From Mycobacterium sp. 4858 (lineage in GTDB: Bacteria > Actinomycetota > Actinomycetes > Mycobacteriales > Mycobacteriaceae): DNA of 64,000 nt. A program made the position numbers and the translations under genes. This document shows, piece after piece, positions 8,043 to 17,065 of this stretch. How positions within the stretch are numbered: the stretch's first letter is position 1; every line of letters begins with the position of its first letter. The notes beneath the pieces were generated by a model. It ran no database searches, had not been told where the DNA came from, and saw only the letters and a program-made list of their open reading frames with translations. The stretch spans positions 992,001 through 1,056,000 of the forward strand of contig NZ_LT968775.1 in the NCBI RefSeq assembly GCF_900240975.1, given 5' to 3'.

Positions 8043-8871
8043 ACGGTTGTTCACCCGCCATGTCGTTCGTGGTGTGCTCGTCTACACCGCGCTCGTCGGG
8101 ATCGCGTGGTGCTGGTTGTTCCCGATCGCCTGGGCAGTGTCCGGCTCGTTGAAGAGGGAAGGCGAGATCACCGAGCCGAGGCTGTTTCCGGCGCACCCGC
8201 GGTGGTCCAACTACGCCGAGGTGTTCTCGTTGATGCCCTTCGCGCGAATGTTTTTCAACACCGTGCTGTACGCCGGCTGCGTGACCGCCGGGCAGGTGTT
8301 CTTCTGCTCTCTGGCCGGATACGCGTTCGCCCGGCTGCAATTTCGCGGCCGCGACACGCTGTTCGTGCTGTACCTGGGCACCCTGATGGTGCCGCTGACC
8401 GTGACCGTGATCCCGCAGTTCATCCTGATGCGGACCGTCGGGTGGGTCGACACCCCCTGGTCGATGATCGTGCCGGGCTTGTTCGGCAGCGCATTCGGCA
8501 CTTACCTGATGCGCCAGTTCTTTCGGACGCTTCCGACCGACCTGGAGGAGGCGGCGATCCTCGACGGCTGTTCGCCGTGGCAGATCTACTGGCGAATCCT
8601 GCTGCCCCATGCCCGTCCCGCCGTGATGGTGCTGGCGGTGCTCACCTGGGTCAACGTCTGGAACGACTTCCTGTGGCCGCTGCTGATGCTCCAGCGCAAC
8701 AGCCTGGCCACGCTGACGCTCGGCCTGGTGCGGCTGCGGGGCGAGTATGTCGCGCGCTGGCCGATCATCATGGCGACCTCAATGGTGATCATGCTGCCGT
8801 TGGTCATCATCTATGCGGTCGCGCAGCGCTCGTTCGTGCGGGGTATCGCCGTCACGGGACTCAACGGTTAA
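8029..8871 (+). CDS. Sugar ABC transporter permease, MalG-type (Rv2039c-like)
   Basis: A 280-residue permease with six membrane segments. The EAA motif is LEEAAILDGCSPWQIYWRILLPHARPA. It starts with GTG at 8029 inside the previous permease gene and ends four bases before the ATPase ATG. Length equals what I recall for M. tuberculosis Rv2039c. It forms the second half of the membrane channel. Confidence 0.9.
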   Translation: MASAERLFTRHVVRGVLVYTALVGIAWCWLFPIAWAVSGSLKREGEITEPRLFPAHPRWSNYAEVFSLMPFARMFFNTVLYAGCVTAGQVFFCSLAGYAFARLQFRGRDTLFVLYLGTLMVPLTVTVIPQFILMRTVGWVDTPWSMIVPGLFGSAFGTYLMRQFFRTLPTDLEEAAILDGCSPWQIYWRILLPHARPAVMVLAVLTWVNVWNDFLWPLLMLQRNSLATLTLGLVRLRGEYVARWPIIMATSMVIMLPLVIIYAVAQRSFVRGIAVTGLNG

Positions 8872-8875
8872 GCCC

Positions 8876-9946
8876 ATGGCCTCGGTAACTTTCGAGCAGG
8901 CGACCCGCCGCTACGCCGGAGCTGATCGCCCGGCCCTGGACAGCCTCGATCTGGAGGTCGGAGACGGCGAGTTCGTCGTTCTGGTCGGTCCCTCGGGGTG
9001 CGGCAAGACCACCTCGCTGCGAATGGTCGCGGGGCTCGAGACGCTGGATTCGGGGCGCATCCGGATCGGGGACCGCGACGTCACCACCGTCGACCCCAAG
9101 GACCGCGACGTCGCGATGGTGTTCCAGAACTATGCGCTCTACCCACACATGACGGTCGCGCAGAACATGGGCTTCGCCCTGAAGATCGCCAAGACACCGA
9201 AGGCCGAGATCCGGGAGCGTGTCCTAGACGCGGCGAAACTGCTTGACCTGCAGCCATATCTGGACCGCAAGCCCAAGGACCTCTCCGGCGGGCAACGCCA
9301 ACGGGTGGCGATGGGACGCGCGATCGTGCGCCGCCCGCAGGTCTTCCTGATGGACGAACCGCTGTCCAACCTCGATGCCAAACTGCGCGTGCAAACTCGC
9401 AACCAGATCGCCGCACTGCAACGGCGCCTCGGCACCACCACCGTCTACGTCACCCACGATCAGGTCGAGGCGATGACCATGGGCGACCGGGTCGCGGTCC
9501 TGCGCGACGGCGTGCTGCAACAGTTCGCCGCGCCGCGCGAGCTGTACCGCAACCCGGTCAACGTCTTCGTCGCGGGTTTCATCGGGTCGCCGGCGATGAA
9601 CCTGTTCACCCTGCCGATCGTCGATTCCGCAGTGTCGCTGGGGGATTGGCCCATCCCGCTACCCGGGCAGCTCGTCGCCACCGCGAGCGAGGTGGTCGTC
9701 GGCGTCCGCCCCGAGCATTTCGAACTGGGCGGCCAGGGTGTCGAGATGGAGGTCGATGTGGTCGAGGAGCTCGGGGCGGACGCCTACCTCTACGGCCGAA
9801 TCACGGGCTCCGGCAAGGTTATCGATCAGCCCGTCGTCGCGCGTGCCGACGGGCGTCGGCCTCCGGAGAAGGGCAGCCGGGTGCGCCTGCACCCGGAGCC
9901 GGGGCACCTGCACTTCTTCGGTGTGGACGGCCGGCGAATCTGTTGA
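8876..9946 (+). CDS. Sugar ABC transporter ATP-binding protein, MalK/UgpC-type (Rv2038c-like)
   Basis: A 356-residue ATPase that powers the importer encoded upstream. Walker A GPSGCGKT is at residues 38-45, the Q-loop QNYALYPHMTV follows, the signature LSGGQRQR is at about 136, Walker B FLMDEP at about 156-161 and the switch His in VTHDQ after that. The last about 110 residues form TOBE/MalK-type regulatory beta strands (VVVGVRPEHFEL). All catalytic motifs are intact. The ATG at 8876 has the canonical MASVTFEQ opening. It is the fourth gene of the transporter operon. Confidence 0.93.
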   Translation: MASVTFEQATRRYAGADRPALDSLDLEVGDGEFVVLVGPSGCGKTTSLRMVAGLETLDSGRIRIGDRDVTTVDPKDRDVAMVFQNYALYPHMTVAQNMGFALKIAKTPKAEIRERVLDAAKLLDLQPYLDRKPKDLSGGQRQRVAMGRAIVRRPQVFLMDEPLSNLDAKLRVQTRNQIAALQRRLGTTTVYVTHDQVEAMTMGDRVAVLRDGVLQQFAAPRELYRNPVNVFVAGFIGSPAMNLFTLPIVDSAVSLGDWPIPLPGQLVATASEVVVGVRPEHFELGGQGVEMEVDVVEELGADAYLYGRITGSGKVIDQPVVARADGRRPPEKGSRVRLHPEPGHLHFFGVDGRRIC

Positions 9947-9958
9947 GGGGGTGAGGCG

Positions 9959-10898
9959 ATGGAGGCGGCCGTGAGCAGATCTCACGCCGATCTGGTGTGT
10001 GAAGGCGGCGGCGTCCGGGGTATCGGGCTGGTCGGCGCGGTCGATGCGCTCTGCGAGGCCGGCTACCGGTTTCCGCGGGTTGCGGGTAGCAGCGCGGGCT
10101 CGGTCGTCGCGTCGCTGGTGGCCGCGCTACAGGCTGCGGGCGAGCCGCTGAGCCGGCTCGCGGAGATCATGCGGACCATCGACTACCGGAAGTTCCTGGA
10201 TCGCAGCGTGATCGGCGAGGTGCCTCTGATCGGTGGGGCATTGTCGCTGCTGGTGTCCGACGGTGTCTACCGTGGCGCCTACTTGGAACGCCTGCTGGCC
10301 GGCCTGCTCGCGGACTTGGGCGTGCGGACGTTCGGCGACCTGCGCACGGGCGAGGAGCCGGACCAGTTCGCCTGGTCGCTGGTCGTCACGGCCAGCGACC
10401 TGTCCCGGCGCCGGCTGGTGCGCATCCCGTGGGACCTCGGCTCCTACGGCATCGACCCCGACGACTTTCCGGTGGCCCGCGCCGTGCACGCCTCGTCGGC
10501 GATTCCGTATGTGTTCGAGCCCGTCCGGGTGGGCGGCGCCACCTGGGTCGACGGCGGCCTACTATCCGATTTCCCGGTGGAGTTGTTCGATCGCCCGGAC
10601 GCGCAGCCCCGCTGGCCGACCTTCGGCATCCGGCTGTCCGCGCGCCCCGGCATGAATCGCCGCGATCGAGACACTGGTGAGCAACCAGGACAACGCATAC
10701 ATCGACGATCCGTGCACCGTACGGCGCACCATCTTTGTTCCCGCCGACGAGGTCAGCCCCATCGACTTCGACATCACCGCCGAGCAACGCGACGCCCTGT
10801 ATCAACGAGGATTGCAGGCGGGCCAACAGTTTCTGCGGACCTGGAGCTACCCGGACTACCTGGCCGCATGCGGCGGCCCGGAGAAAGGCGCGCCCTAG
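9959..10898 (+). pseudogene. Patatin-like phospholipase (Rv2037c-like), frameshifted near its C-terminus
   Basis: The 5' part encodes a patatin/RssA-like serine hydrolase: oxyanion motif GGGVRGIG near residue 17, nucleophile elbow GSSAGS near 43, and the DGG of the Ser-Asp dyad in TWVDGGLLSDFP. After LSARPGM (about 10,652) the frame continues as Arg/Pro/His-rich nonsense to a stop at 11,002. A different frame, from about 10,656 to 10,898, encodes a family-like tail (IAAIETLVSNQDNAYIDD then VRRTIFVPADEVSPIDF). The shift is from codon phase 2 to phase 0, consistent with one inserted base or loss of bases not divisible by three. The loop between the two parts is very short, suggesting a small deletion. 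The dyad lies upstream, so the truncated product may still be active; if expressed unchanged it would be 347 residues. Confidence 0.7.
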
Positions 10899-10922
10899 CA
10901 GAGTCCGATTCGGTGGTGACGA

Positions 10923-11210
10923 CTATCCCCGCGCGCAGCGGATCTCGTGCAGACGATGCTCGACCCGCTCGACGTCGGCCGGCAAGGGCAATTGGTTCGT
11001 GACCCGGGTGATTTCGACGCCGATGTCAACCGGGTTGATCGGCCAGAATTGGCGCCTCATGAGTTTGGTTGCGATGGCCTTGATCTCGTCATCGCACAGC
11101 CGTCGGCGAGCCAAGGCGGCCACGGGCGAGTATCCGGTCGTGGGCATGCCGGCGGGGTAGCCGGCCCGCACGAAAGCCACAATGCTCGACACCCACAGTG
11201 CCAGGTCCAT
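10923..11210 (-). CDS. DUF3349 family protein
   Basis: A 95-residue protein with the DUF3349 pattern: SIVAFVRAGYPAGMPTTGY at the start, then LARRRLCDDEIKAIATKLM and a middle VDIGVEITRVTNQLP. The family includes M. tuberculosis Rv0543c and is a small all-helical fold of unknown role. The ATG at 11210 has a good RBS (AGGTGGGAG) directly upstream on the reverse strand. It converges on the broken patatin gene (24 bp apart) and diverges from the DUF3097 gene across 220 bp. Confidence 0.85.
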   Translation of the reverse strand: MDLALWVSSIVAFVRAGYPAGMPTTGYSPVAALARRRLCDDEIKAIATKLMRRQFWPINPVDIGVEITRVTNQLPLPADVERVEHRLHEIRCARG

Positions 11211-11430
11211 ACTCCCACCTCGCTCACCGCCGCGATTGAAGAACGAGCGGCAGATCTTATGACTAGCAACGTAACACCGGCAACGTCATCAGCTGTGTAA
11301 CGCCACACAGTTAAAACGCACTTTTTACGCGCCGGTATTGCTTCGGCGGCCCGGGCGATCTCGGTCACGATGCTCCTCGAGCGGGCGTGCCGTAACGCCG
11401 TTTGGCCGCAAGGGTTCCTAGTATTGCCGG

Positions 11431-12267
11431 GTGGCTGATCGCTATGGAACCGACGTCCTTGCCGCCGCGGGCCGGCGCAAGCCCCGCTCGACCGAGCACC
11501 CCGCCGAACCGGGACTGGTGGTCGAAGACGTGCAAACCGGATACGTCGGTGCGGTGGTACGAGTCGAGTACGGTCGGGTCGATCTCGAGGACCGGCACGG
11601 GCACGTGCGCGGCTTCCCCTTGGGCCCAGGATATTTGCTGGAGGGCCGCCCGGTGATCCTGACGGCGCCGCGCCGTGCGGCGCCCGTCGCCGCCGCGAGG
11701 ACGGCTTCCGGGTCGGTGGCCGTGCCGGGCGCCCGCGCGCGGGTAGCCCGTGCCAGCCGGATCTATGTGGAGGGTCGCCACGACGCCGAACTCATCGCCC
11801 AGGTGTGGGGAGAGGACCTGCGGATCGAGGGGGTCGTCGTCGAGCACCTCGGCGGTGTGGACGACCTGGTGGGCATCGTGGCCGAGTTCGCGCCCGCTCC
11901 GGGGCGTCGGCTCGGTGTGCTCGTCGATCACCTCGTCACGGGTTCGAAGGAGGCGAGGATCGCCGACGCGGTGCGTCGCGGACCCGGGGGTAGCGACACC
12001 CTGGTGGTCGGTCATCCCTACGTCGACATCTGGCAGGCTGTGAAACCCCAGCGGCTCGGCTTGGCCGGCTGGCCGGACGTGCCGCGGCACATCGAGTGGA
12101 AGCACGGCGCATGCCGGGCGCTCGGGTTGCCCCACGCCAACCAGGCCGACATCGCCAGGGCCTGGCGGCACATCCGGTCCCGCGTGCGCGACTGGAATGA
12201 CCTGGAACCCGCGCTGATCAGTCGCGTCGAGGAACTCATCGATTTCGTCACGCAGCCGTCCCCGTGA
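11431..12267 (+). CDS. DUF3097 family protein
   Basis: A 278-residue soluble protein matching the actinobacterial DUF3097 family. The N-terminal third holds GLVVEDVQTGYVGAVVRVE, and after a variable linker there is a conserved core RIYVEGRHDAELIAQVWGEDLR followed by GVLVDHLVTGSKE and HPYVDIWQAVKP. The core has a Toprim-like look (acidic E in YVEGRHD, D in VLVDH), which would suggest a nucleic-acid or nucleotide enzyme, but the activity is unknown. Its stop overlaps the GTG of the EfeO gene (GTGA), so it is translationally coupled to the iron-uptake pair here, which may be chance neighbourhood. Confidence 0.82.
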   Translation: MADRYGTDVLAAAGRRKPRSTEHPAEPGLVVEDVQTGYVGAVVRVEYGRVDLEDRHGHVRGFPLGPGYLLEGRPVILTAPRRAAPVAAARTASGSVAVPGARARVARASRIYVEGRHDAELIAQVWGEDLRIEGVVVEHLGGVDDLVGIVAEFAPAPGRRLGVLVDHLVTGSKEARIADAVRRGPGGSDTLVVGHPYVDIWQAVKPQRLGLAGWPDVPRHIEWKHGACRALGLPHANQADIARAWRHIRSRVRDWNDLEPALISRVEELIDFVTQPSP

Positions 12268-13526
12268 CGCCGCCGGATCGCACCGTGCCGGGATCCCGGC
12301 CCTGGTATCACCAGTGTTGTTTCCCCGCAACAGCATTGGCCCTGATGGTGGCGTGTTGTGTGACCGCCTGCAGTCATCCGAGTGGTAACGCGGCGCGCCC
12401 GGAAGGCGGGAAATCCGGCCGCGTCAACGCGGTGAAGGTCACCATGGCCAGCGTCGGCGGCAAGGAGGTGTGCGCGCTGGACAACACCACCGTGTCCGCA
12501 GGCCCGGTGACGTTCACGGTCGCCAACACGAACGCGCCGGGGATCAGTGAGGTCGAATTGCTCAGCGACCAGCGGATCGTCGGCGAGAAGGAGGACCTCG
12601 CTCCCGGACTGGACCCGGTGTCGTTCACCGTCACCCTCGACGGTGGTGCGTACGAACTGTATTGCCCCGGCGCCAGCCGCGAACACCAGACCTTGACGGT
12701 GACGGGCCGGGCGGCAGCGAGGCCGGCCGGCGCCGCGGCGGGCATCCTCAGCCAGGGCACCAAGGACTACGCGGCATACATCATCAGGCAGATCGGTGAG
12801 CTCGGCGACGGGGTCAAGGCGCTCGACGCCGCCGTGCAGTCGGGCAACGTCGACGCCGCGAAGGCCGCTTACGCCAAAGCCCGGCTCTTCTGGGAGCGTT
12901 CGGAGTCAGCGGTGGGCGGATTCATCGTGTTGGGCTTCCCGGCCGGCGACAATGCCGGGAAATTCGACTATCTGATCGATATGCGCGAGTCCACCCCCGT
13001 CGATGCGAAAGTCGGCTGGAAGGGTTTCCACGCCATCGAACGTGACCTGTGGCAGGGCGGGGTGATCACCCCCGCCACGATGAATCTCAGCACCGAATTG
13101 CTGGGCAACGTCGCCAAGTTGAACGCCGTGGTCGCGCTCCTGCAGTATCAGCCCGAGGACCTGGCCAACGGTGCCAGCGACCTGATCGAAGAGATCCAGA
13201 ACACCAAGATCACCGGCGAGGAGGAGGCGTTCAGCCACCTGGACTTGGTGGACTTTTCCGGCAATGTGGAGGGCGCCCAGCAGGCATACGCCTCGCTGAG
13301 GCCGGGCCTGGAGAAGATCGACGGCGATCTGGTCGGCCGGATCGATCAGCAATTCCGCACGGTGCTGGCCACTTTGGCCGGATACCGTGAGCCCGCCGCG
13401 CTGGGCGGGTTCCGGACGTACACCGCCGCGCTGAAGGCGACCGACGCGCCGAAGTTGACCGCGGTCATCCAGCCGCTGCACCAAAGCCTGTCCGCGGTCG
13501 CCCAGAAAGTCGTCGCCGCGGGCTGA
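12264..13526 (+). CDS. efeO: EfeO/EfeM-type iron-uptake lipoprotein
   Basis: A 420-residue exported protein of the EfeUOB iron system. A hydrophobic leader ends in lipobox VTAC with Cys at residue 36, so it is likely a lipoprotein. The N-terminal part (about 55-150) is a cupredoxin-like domain (FTVANTNAPGISEVELL), and the rest is the peptidase-M75-like metal-binding domain with the HxxE motif HAIE near residue 256. The known role is to capture ferrous or ferric iron outside the membrane and pass it to a permease. The GTG start overlaps the upstream stop by 4 bp. EfeB follows after 2 bp. No EfeU permease gene is adjacent, so partner identity is open. Confidence 0.88.
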   Translation: MTPPDRTVPGSRPWYHQCCFPATALALMVACCVTACSHPSGNAARPEGGKSGRVNAVKVTMASVGGKEVCALDNTTVSAGPVTFTVANTNAPGISEVELLSDQRIVGEKEDLAPGLDPVSFTVTLDGGAYELYCPGASREHQTLTVTGRAAARPAGAAAGILSQGTKDYAAYIIRQIGELGDGVKALDAAVQSGNVDAAKAAYAKARLFWERSESAVGGFIVLGFPAGDNAGKFDYLIDMRESTPVDAKVGWKGFHAIERDLWQGGVITPATMNLSTELLGNVAKLNAVVALLQYQPEDLANGASDLIEEIQNTKITGEEEAFSHLDLVDFSGNVEGAQQAYASLRPGLEKIDGDLVGRIDQQFRTVLATLAGYREPAALGGFRTYTAALKATDAPKLTAVIQPLHQSLSAVAQKVVAAG

Positions 13527-13528
13527 CC

Positions 13529-14812
13529 GTGACCGACGACATCGCCGAACCCGAAGAAGCCGCATCGGTTTCGCGCCGGCGCGTGCTCGGCGGCGCCGCG
13601 CTGGCCGGGCTTACCGGCACCGCGGTCGGTGGCCTTGCGGGCTACGCGACGGCGGCCGGACGCCCCGGCGACGGCTCGGGCGGCGGGGACGACAATGTCG
13701 ACCTGCGGCGTAGCTACCCCTTCTACGGTCAGCCGCATCAGGGCGGAATCGCCACGCCCCCACAGCGTTACGCCATGTTCATGTCCTTCTCGCTGTCCGC
13801 CGGCGCCGGGCGCACCGAGGTGCAGACCCTCCTCGCGCGCTGGTCCGCCGCGGCCGCGATCCTGCAGGCGGGCAAGCCGGTCGGCGCCATCGAGCCGCGG
13901 GTGGAGGTCCAGCCACCGGCCGACACCGGGGAAGCCTACGGCCTGAGCCCGGCCAGTCTCACCGTCACCATCGGATTGGGGCCGTCGCTGTTCGGCGATC
14001 GGTTCGGGCTCGCCGCGCGGCGGCCCGCGGTCTTCACCGACCTGCCCCCGCTCAACGGCGACAACCTGGACCCTCGGCTGCGCGGCGGCGACCTGTCCGT
14101 GCAAGCCTGCGCCGACGACCCCCAGGTCTGCTATCACGCCGTGCGCAACCTGGCCCGGCTGGGCCGCAACCTCGTCGCACCGTCCTGGTCTGTGCTGGGA
14201 TTCGGCCGAGCATCGGCCGGTCCCGGCCAGCGTACCCCGCGAAATCTGCTGGGATTCAAGGACGGGACCCGCAACATCGCCACGGACGCCGAGTACGACC
14301 GCTTCGTCTGGGTGCACGACAACGACCAGCCGTGGATGAACGGCGGGACGTATCAAGTGGTGCGGAAGGTCCGGATGCTGCTCGAAACTTGGGATGTCGA
14401 CCGCATCGGCAATCAGCAGCGGATCTTCGGCCGCACCAAGGAGGAGGGAGCGCCGCTGAGCGGCATGGACGAATTCGACGCGCCCGACTTCGCCGCCAGG
14501 GGGGCCGACGGGCATCCGCTCATCGACCCGATGTCCCACGTCGCCCTGGCCGCCCGGGAAAACAATGACGGCATCATGATCCGGCGGCGCTCCTACAACT
14601 ACACCGACGGCCTCGACGCCAACGGCCAACTCGACGCCGGCCTGCTGTTCATCTCGTATCAAAAAGATCCGCAAGATTTTATTCGCCTGCAGAACCGGCT
14701 GGGCGCCCACGACCTGCTCAACGAGTACATCCGCCACATCGGCTCGGCAATCTTCGCGGTGCCTCCCGCGCCCGCGGAAGGCCACTACATCGGACAAGGC
14801 CTTTTCGGCTGA
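13529..14812 (+). CDS. efeB: EfeB-type deferrochelatase/DyP peroxidase, Tat-exported
   Basis: A 427-residue dye-decolorising-type heme peroxidase. The N-terminus has a Tat signal (SRRRVLGGAALAG, residues 15-27). The family signature GxxDG is present as GFKDG near residue 242, with GTRN following. EfeB homologues oxidise ferrous iron and may remove iron from heme while leaving the porphyrin intact, working outside the membrane with EfeO. It starts with GTG 2 bp after efeO, so the two are co-transcribed. The C-terminus (SYQKDPQDFIRLQNRL) is normal for the family. Confidence 0.9.
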   Translation: MTDDIAEPEEAASVSRRRVLGGAALAGLTGTAVGGLAGYATAAGRPGDGSGGGDDNVDLRRSYPFYGQPHQGGIATPPQRYAMFMSFSLSAGAGRTEVQTLLARWSAAAAILQAGKPVGAIEPRVEVQPPADTGEAYGLSPASLTVTIGLGPSLFGDRFGLAARRPAVFTDLPPLNGDNLDPRLRGGDLSVQACADDPQVCYHAVRNLARLGRNLVAPSWSVLGFGRASAGPGQRTPRNLLGFKDGTRNIATDAEYDRFVWVHDNDQPWMNGGTYQVVRKVRMLLETWDVDRIGNQQRIFGRTKEEGAPLSGMDEFDAPDFAARGADGHPLIDPMSHVALAARENNDGIMIRRRSYNYTDGLDANGQLDAGLLFISYQKDPQDFIRLQNRLGAHDLLNEYIRHIGSAIFAVPPAPAEGHYIGQGLFG

Positions 14813-14973
14813 GCAAACCTCCGTGGCGGGGCCCGGCGTTGGACGGCGCCACGTTTCGGCTGTGTGATGTTTCGTGTCGCCCGCGTAAACCAATCGGGTC
14901 CACCGTCACACATCGGCCGCCGCAGAGCACTAACTCCGTGAAGCCGCAGAATCAGCGAAACGGAGGAAGTCAC

Positions 14974-15498
14974 ATGACCGACGCGCTCGTCATCGACGCC
15001 GAAGGCCTCGACAAGCTGTCGTGTAACGCCAGGGCGAACCCGGAGACGGGGAAAAAAACCCTGAAGGCCAAGACGGTGTGCGAGACCGGGTTCCGCAACA
15101 TGACCTACGTCCGCGACCTGGCGCCGATGCTGGTGGGCGAGCCGCCCGCGCTGCTCGGCGACGACTCCGCACCCAACCCTTCCGAAACCGCCCTGGCCGC
15201 GCTGGGTTCCTGCGTCTCGGTGGGCCTGCTGGCGAACGCGACGCACCGCGGTGTGACGCTGACCAAGATCGAGGTCGAGATGGAAGGCGACATCGACATC
15301 TCCGCGGTGTGGGGGGTGGGTGACACTCCCGAGGGAAAGCGCCTCGGCTTCAGCGCGGTTCGCTGCCGGGTGACGCTGGCCGGAGACGCCGACGACGCGA
15401 CACTCAAGGAGATCCACGACAACGCGATCGCCTGGTCACCGGTGGTGAACACCTTCCGCAACCCGGTGAGCGTCGACTCCACCCTGTTCACCGGATAG
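14974..15498 (+). CDS. OsmC family protein
   Basis: A 174-residue protein of the OsmC/Ohr fold. The conserved Cys near the middle of the long helix is present (ALGSCVSVGLLANATHRGV), and NPSETALAALG before it is typical. OsmC-like proteins reduce organic hydroperoxides through two Cys residues; a second clear partner Cys is less obvious here (C19, C34 and C136 are candidates), so peroxidase activity is uncertain. The ATG at 14974 has a strong RBS GGAGGAAG. It starts a six-gene same-strand run: cyanase begins 16 bp after its stop. Confidence 0.85.
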   Translation: MTDALVIDAEGLDKLSCNARANPETGKKTLKAKTVCETGFRNMTYVRDLAPMLVGEPPALLGDDSAPNPSETALAALGSCVSVGLLANATHRGVTLTKIEVEMEGDIDISAVWGVGDTPEGKRLGFSAVRCRVTLAGDADDATLKEIHDNAIAWSPVVNTFRNPVSVDSTLFTG

Positions 15499-15514
15499 GC
15501 ACGGACAACGGTCG

Positions 15515-15991
15515 ATGGCAACCACTTTGACGAAGACCGATCTCGGCCAGGAGATCAGGTTGGCCCGCGTCAAGCGAGGGCTGAGCTGGGCGAAAATCGC
15601 CGAATCGATCGGCAAGGACCCGGTATGGACCGTCGCGGCGCTCCTCGGGCAGCATCCGCTCCCCGCCGGTGACGCGGCAACGGTCGCATCGCTTCTCGGC
15701 CTCGACGACGAGGCGGTGGCGGTCCTGCAAATGATGCCGTACCGGGGTTCCGATGCGACCATGACAACAGATCCCACGATCTACCGGTTCCACGAGGCGC
15801 TGGCCGTCTACGGCCCGGCGATCAAGGAACTCATCGGTGAAGAGTTCGGTGACGGCATCATGAGCGCCATCAACTTCCAGATGAGCGTGCGGCGGCGGCC
15901 GCACCCCGAAGGCGACAGAGTGGTCGTCACTTTCGACGGCAAATTCCTCGACTATGCGTGGAAGCATTCGGCCCAGGAGGTATCGAGATGA
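15515..15991 (+). CDS. cynS: Cyanate hydratase (cyanase)
   Basis: Catalyses cyanate plus bicarbonate to ammonia and carbon dioxide (via carbamate). The 158-residue protein compares with 156 in E. coli. Catalytic residues R91, E94 and S117 correspond with constant offset to E. coli R96, E99 and S122. The N-terminal helical domain (LARVKRGLSWAKIAESIG) and C-terminal dimer domain (SVRRRPHPEGDRVVVTFDGKFLDY) are both complete. Its stop overlaps the next ATG (ATGA). No CynR-type LysR regulator or CynX transporter is nearby; a formate/nitrite-type channel lies three genes on and may take that role. Confidence 0.95.
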   Translation: MATTLTKTDLGQEIRLARVKRGLSWAKIAESIGKDPVWTVAALLGQHPLPAGDAATVASLLGLDDEAVAVLQMMPYRGSDATMTTDPTIYRFHEALAVYGPAIKELIGEEFGDGIMSAINFQMSVRRRPHPEGDRVVVTFDGKFLDYAWKHSAQEVSR

Positions 15992-17055
15992 CGGCGACGA
16001 TGGACCCGGCGGCCAGCCGGTTGGATGTCGAACTGCTGGAAGACATCCGGGCCCACGCCGGGGCGCTGGACCGCGGCGAGCACCAGGCCCGCCGCAGCTT
16101 CACCGCCTTGGGTGCGGCCGGTCTGCTCGGGGTCGGCGCTCCCGGCAACGCCGACGGCAGGCTGCCCGACATGGTCGAGGTGATCCGCTCGATCTCCGGA
16201 GAATGCATGAGCACCGGCTTCTCACTCTGGGCCCATCGGATGGCGGTGGAGTATCTGCTCACCGCGGCAACACCTTTCAGCGCCGCGGCGGCCCAGCCGC
16301 TGCTTGCCGGAACCACGCTTGGGGTGACCGGCATGGCTTCGGCGTTCAAGGAGGCGGCGGGCTGCGGAAGTTTGGAGTTGACGGCCGCGCCGGCCGACGG
16401 GGGCTACGTGGTGTCCGGATCGATCAGGTGGGCGAGCAACCTCTATCCGGACTCGACGATGGTGACCGCGGTGCGCACCGACGCAGGCGAGCGGCTGATC
16501 GTGGCCCTGCCGCTGAACACACCCGGCGTTGCGGTCGGTGATCATTTCGACCTGCTGGCAATGGGTAGCACCGCCTCGTCGTACCTGAAGCTGGCGGACG
16601 CCTATGTCCCCTCGGAGCAGGTGTTGGCGAGCGACTTCGACGGCTTCCTGCGGGCGGTCCGTCCGACGTTCCTCGTCCTGCAGTCGGCCATGTGCCTGGG
16701 GTTGACCAGAACCGCGGTGGGGCAGGCCAGGAACGCCCTCAGCGGGGTGAACTCGGTCTTCAGCGCCCAGGTCGACCAGGTCGAGGAGAAGCTCGCCGGT
16801 GCGGAGGCGGCAGTGGCGGATCTGGCCGCCGCCGTGGGCGGGGACGAGCCGCCCACCAAGCGGGAGCTGTTGTCGCTGCGGCTTGCCGCAGCCGAACTCG
16901 CCAGCGCCAGTGCGGATCTCGAGGTCCGTACCGCCGGCGGCAAGGGGTATGCGAGCAGGACATCGGCGAGCCGCCGCTACCGGGAGGCGGCGTTCATCCC
17001 GGTTCAGTCCCCGTCCGAAGGCCAGCTGCGCTGGGAACTGGCGGCATGCGCTTGA
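15988..17055 (+). CDS. Acyl-CoA dehydrogenase-like flavoprotein
   Basis: A 355-residue protein with the acyl-CoA dehydrogenase fold: helical N-domain (FTALGAAGLLGVGAPG), a middle beta domain (GVTGMASAFKEAAGCGSLELTA, then GYVVSGSIRWASN) and a helical C-domain ending in TAGGKGYASRTSASRRYREAAFIPVQSPSEGQLR. The usual catalytic Glu position is not obvious to me. Such short cytosolic members include flavin monooxygenase-like and desulfurisation-type enzymes. It is coupled to cynS by a 4-bp overlap with a good AGGAGG-like RBS, which links its substrate or product to cyanate metabolism by context only. Confidence 0.75.
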   Translation: MTATMDPAASRLDVELLEDIRAHAGALDRGEHQARRSFTALGAAGLLGVGAPGNADGRLPDMVEVIRSISGECMSTGFSLWAHRMAVEYLLTAATPFSAAAAQPLLAGTTLGVTGMASAFKEAAGCGSLELTAAPADGGYVVSGSIRWASNLYPDSTMVTAVRTDAGERLIVALPLNTPGVAVGDHFDLLAMGSTASSYLKLADAYVPSEQVLASDFDGFLRAVRPTFLVLQSAMCLGLTRTAVGQARNALSGVNSVFSAQVDQVEEKLAGAEAAVADLAAAVGGDEPPTKRELLSLRLAAAELASASADLEVRTAGGKGYASRTSASRRYREAAFIPVQSPSEGQLRWELAACA

Positions 17056-17065
17056 GTGCGAGACC

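Noticed and set aside
10676..10898. Separate small gene starting at GTG 10677
   Set aside because: Its sequence is the natural C-terminus of the patatin gene and has no RBS of its own; it is treated as part of the frameshifted gene.
14861..14912. TGTGTGA and TCACACA half-sites upstream of the OsmC/cyanase operon
   Set aside because: They resemble CRP half-sites, but the 38-bp spacing does not fit a CRP dimer, and 7-bp matches are expected by chance.
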